Of a DNA stretch of 7,219 nucleotides, positions 7,089 to 7,219 are shown piece by piece. The number at the start of each line of letters is the position of its first letter. The first letter of the stretch is position 1. Below the pieces are notes generated by a model. That model ran no database searches, had not been told where the DNA came from, and saw nothing but the letters and a program-made list of their open reading frames with translations. This DNA comes from an uncultured Clostridia bacterium (lineage in GTDB: Bacteria; Bacillota; Clostridia; Christensenellales; Aristaeellaceae): the NCBI GenBank assembly GCA_904420265.1, contig CAJFUU010000175.1:1-7219 (forward strand). The letters run 5' to 3'. Position numbers and translations under genes: made by a program.

Positions 7089-7219
7089 AAGAGGCATGTT
7101 CGGGACACGGCAAGAAGCGCGCTCGGCGCGTTATGACGCGAACGCGGAGAAAGAGGGGACTTCATCTCCCAAAGGGTGTCATGCAAGGAGCACGTCCGCG
7201 CGGCGGCAAGAAAGCGTGC
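7089..7219 (+). repeat. Repeat unit 3, cut by the window end
   Basis: The first 131 bases of a third unit are present, ending in the GGCGGCAAGAA block. It keeps the AGCGCGC/GCGCGTT hairpin (7116-7122, 7126-7132) and a GGGA/TCCC hairpin (7156-7159, 7167-7170). The array probably continues beyond the window. Confidence 0.75.

Larger units (their letters stand above)
6689..7219 (+). repeat. Tandem array of a 190-192 bp structured repeat
   Basis: Two full units and a third cut by the window edge follow one another without spacers. Matching landmarks sit 192 and then 190 bases apart (for example TTATGACG at 6749, 6941 and 7131). The block 6821-6850 equals 7011-7040 at 28 of 30 positions, and 21 bases from 6886 are identical to those from 7076. 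Each unit can form several short hairpins on the + strand, two of which show paired base changes between copies. The period is not a constant multiple of three, and no frame stays open across units, so a repetitive protein is unlikely. It has no transposase, no terminal inverted repeats that I can see, and lacks the short repeat/unique spacer form of CRISPR. The family is not one I recognise; a structured RNA or an intergenic repeat element fits best. Confidence 0.85.

Noticed and set aside
6703..7186. Minus-strand small frames in the repeats sharing a peptide like LWAMKPPLPPRSRHNAP
   Set aside because: The peptide recurs because the DNA repeats. The 190-base period breaks the frame between units, upstream starts differ, and the hairpin evidence favours + strand RNA. 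A family of small peptides is not fully excluded, but nothing positive supports it.
6689..7219. CRISPR array
   Set aside because: The whole 190-base unit is repeated with scattered changes; there are no short constant repeats separated by unique spacers and no cas genes.

Overview
The window is GC-rich and everything in it that I can support as a gene or RNA reads on the + strand. The pairing of an FtsX/MacB-type transporter with a tandem glycine riboswitch, an intrinsic terminator and gcvT resembles a high-GC member of the Bacillota (Clostridia-like). That assignment is inference from gene style; the window has no marker gene that settles it.

Layout. (1) Bases 1-417 are the C-terminal part of an ABC transporter ATPase whose start lies outside the window. 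(2) Bases 419-4630 encode a 1403-residue permease, separated from the ATPase by one base and so probably translationally coupled. It has the duplicated 1+3 / 1+3 membrane layout of FtsX/MacB-like proteins. Its first extracytoplasmic domain carries about 580 residues of coiled coil with three tandem copies of a roughly 97-residue module. (3) Bases 4631-5227 hold no convincing gene, only short dispersed repeats and a candidate terminator. (4) Bases 5228-5506 form a complete control region: a consensus sigma-70 type promoter, a two-aptamer glycine riboswitch, and an intrinsic terminator whose 5' arm shares bases with the closing stem of the second aptamer. (5) Bases 5529-6599 are gcvT, the aminomethyltransferase (T protein) of the glycine cleavage system. 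(6) Bases 6600-7219 are non-coding. From about 6689 to the window end there is a tandem array of a 190-192 bp unit, two full copies and a third cut by the edge.

How it works together. The ATPase and permease should form one membrane complex that uses ATP in the cytoplasm to move a large extracellular domain; the cargo is unknown. The gcvT unit is independent: high glycine should stabilise the second aptamer, prevent terminator formation and switch on glycine breakdown.

The most unusual element is the 190-bp tandem repeat. Its length is not a multiple of three, so it does not make a repetitive protein. At least two of its hairpins show paired base changes between copies (G-C in one copy, A-U in another), and the G-U wobbles are compatible only with a + strand RNA. 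I read it as a structured RNA repeat of unknown role. The second point of interest is the triplicated coiled-coil stalk of the permease.
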